Shown here: positions 4,976-5,392 of the stretch, one piece after another
Position numbering within the stretch: position 1 is the stretch's first letter
Layout: the number at the start of each line of letters is the position of its first letter
Assembly (NCBI GenBank): GCA_030653635.1
Contig: JAURYZ010000029.1
Coordinates: 1-5,392 of the forward strand
Direction of reading: 5' to 3'
Source: Coriobacteriia bacterium
Lineage (GTDB): Bacteria > Actinomycetota > Coriobacteriia > Anaerosomatales > JAHIQC01
DNA length: 5,392 nucleotides
The notes under the pieces: model-generated
Database searches by the model: none
Told to the model about the DNA's origin: nothing
The model's input: only the letters and a program-made list of their open reading frames with translations
Translations under genes and position numbers: made by a program

Positions 4976-5392
4976 ATGACACAAATCGGATGGCATAGCG
5001 CGCGCTGGCCTGCCATCATCGGTGCTATGACACCCAGATTGACACCCAGCGACGCGAGCGTCGAGGCCGTGGCCGGACTCATCGAGGCCCAGCCCGCAGC
5101 GCCGCACACTCTCGATTCTTTGGCCACTGCGGTGAGCCTCAGTCCGAGCCACCTGCGAAGGCTGTTCGTTGCCCGCTACGGTATGACCCCAGCCGCCTAC
5201 CGCCAAAGTGCGCCGGGACTTGAGATCGCCTGGGACACCGACACGTCCGCACTCGGCACGATCGTACTCGGAGCCACTGACAAGGGCCTGTGCTGCGTGA
5301 TCTTTACCAACGAATCCTCGGCACAAGAAGCGCTGGCAAACGAGTTCCCACGGGCGACGCTACGCCACGATCCGGCCGCGGTCGCCCCACAT
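4976..5392 (+). CDS. Ada-like protein: shortened AraC-type DNA-binding region joined to O6-methylguanine-DNA methyltransferase region (cut by window edge)
   Basis: The plus strand is open for 139 codons to the right edge. From the ATG at 4976, residues 44-74 (TLDSLATAV...SPSHLRRLF...GMTPAAYR) match the first helix-turn-helix of the AraC-type domain in Ada proteins. From about 79 (PGLEIAW...SALGTIVLGATDKGLCCVIF) it matches the ribonuclease-like lead-in of the methyltransferase domain. The active-site PCHR motif would lie beyond the edge. The N-terminal phosphotriester-repair domain of E. coli Ada is absent, as in many two-domain relatives. Unusually, the long linking helix and the second helix-turn-helix, about 45-50 residues, are also absent, yet the frame is kept. 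Such proteins transfer the methyl group of O6-methylguanine to their own cysteine, and Ada also activates repair genes; with half a DNA-binding domain the regulatory role is doubtful. Neither ATG has a good ribosome binding site. The in-frame ATG at 5027 (residue 18), which begins MTPRLTPSDASVEAV, is an equally plausible start. It diverges from the phzF-like gene. Confidence 0.75.
   Translation, partial: MTQIGWHSARWPAIIGAMTPRLTPSDASVEAVAGLIEAQPAAPHTLDSLATAVSLSPSHLRRLFVARYGMTPAAYRQSAPGLEIAWDTDTSALGTIVLGATDKGLCCVIFTNESSAQEALANEFPRATLRHDPAAVAPH

Overview
The window is high-GC DNA, densely packed, with genes on both strands, GTG as well as ATG starts, and GGAGG-type ribosome binding sites. It looks like chromosome from a high-GC bacterium, most likely an actinomycete-type lineage (Actinomycetota). 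That placement rests on composition and gene style only. I see no insertion sequence, integrase, CRISPR array, tRNA or rRNA.

Layout from left to right. Positions 1-357 (minus) hold the N-terminal part of a DnaQ-like 3'-5' exonuclease cut by the window edge. Positions 494-794 (plus) hold a broken YdeI/OmpD-associated family gene that keeps its start and end but lacks its middle. Positions 789-1029 (minus) hold a similarly broken flavodoxin-family gene whose tail meets the YdeI tail in a shared TCATGA. Directly upstream of it is an intact 392-residue ATP-grasp protein (1012-2190, minus). Diverging from that is a lipoprotein of unknown family (2328-2936, plus), followed by azlC (2988-3683) and azlD (3680-4012), a two-subunit branched-chain amino acid exporter with a 4-base gene overlap. 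Convergent to these is a PhzF-family isomerase/epimerase (4058-4906, minus). It shares an AT-rich divergent promoter region with an Ada-like gene (4976 to the right edge, plus), which joins a shortened AraC-type DNA-binding region to the start of an O6-methylguanine-DNA methyltransferase region.

The genes do not form one pathway. The azlC-azlD pair is a clear functional unit, possibly co-transcribed with the upstream lipoprotein gene. The ATP-grasp and flavodoxin genes look like a former two-gene operon.

The most notable feature is that three genes (YdeI-like, flavodoxin-like, Ada-like) each keep recognisable N- and C-proximal family motifs but lack an internal block. The estimated losses are about 85-100 codons in the first two and about 45-50 in the third. 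In the first two the reading frame is also broken. This suggests local gene decay by internal deletion, or an assembly artefact. I did not find convincing evidence of a new multi-gene system.
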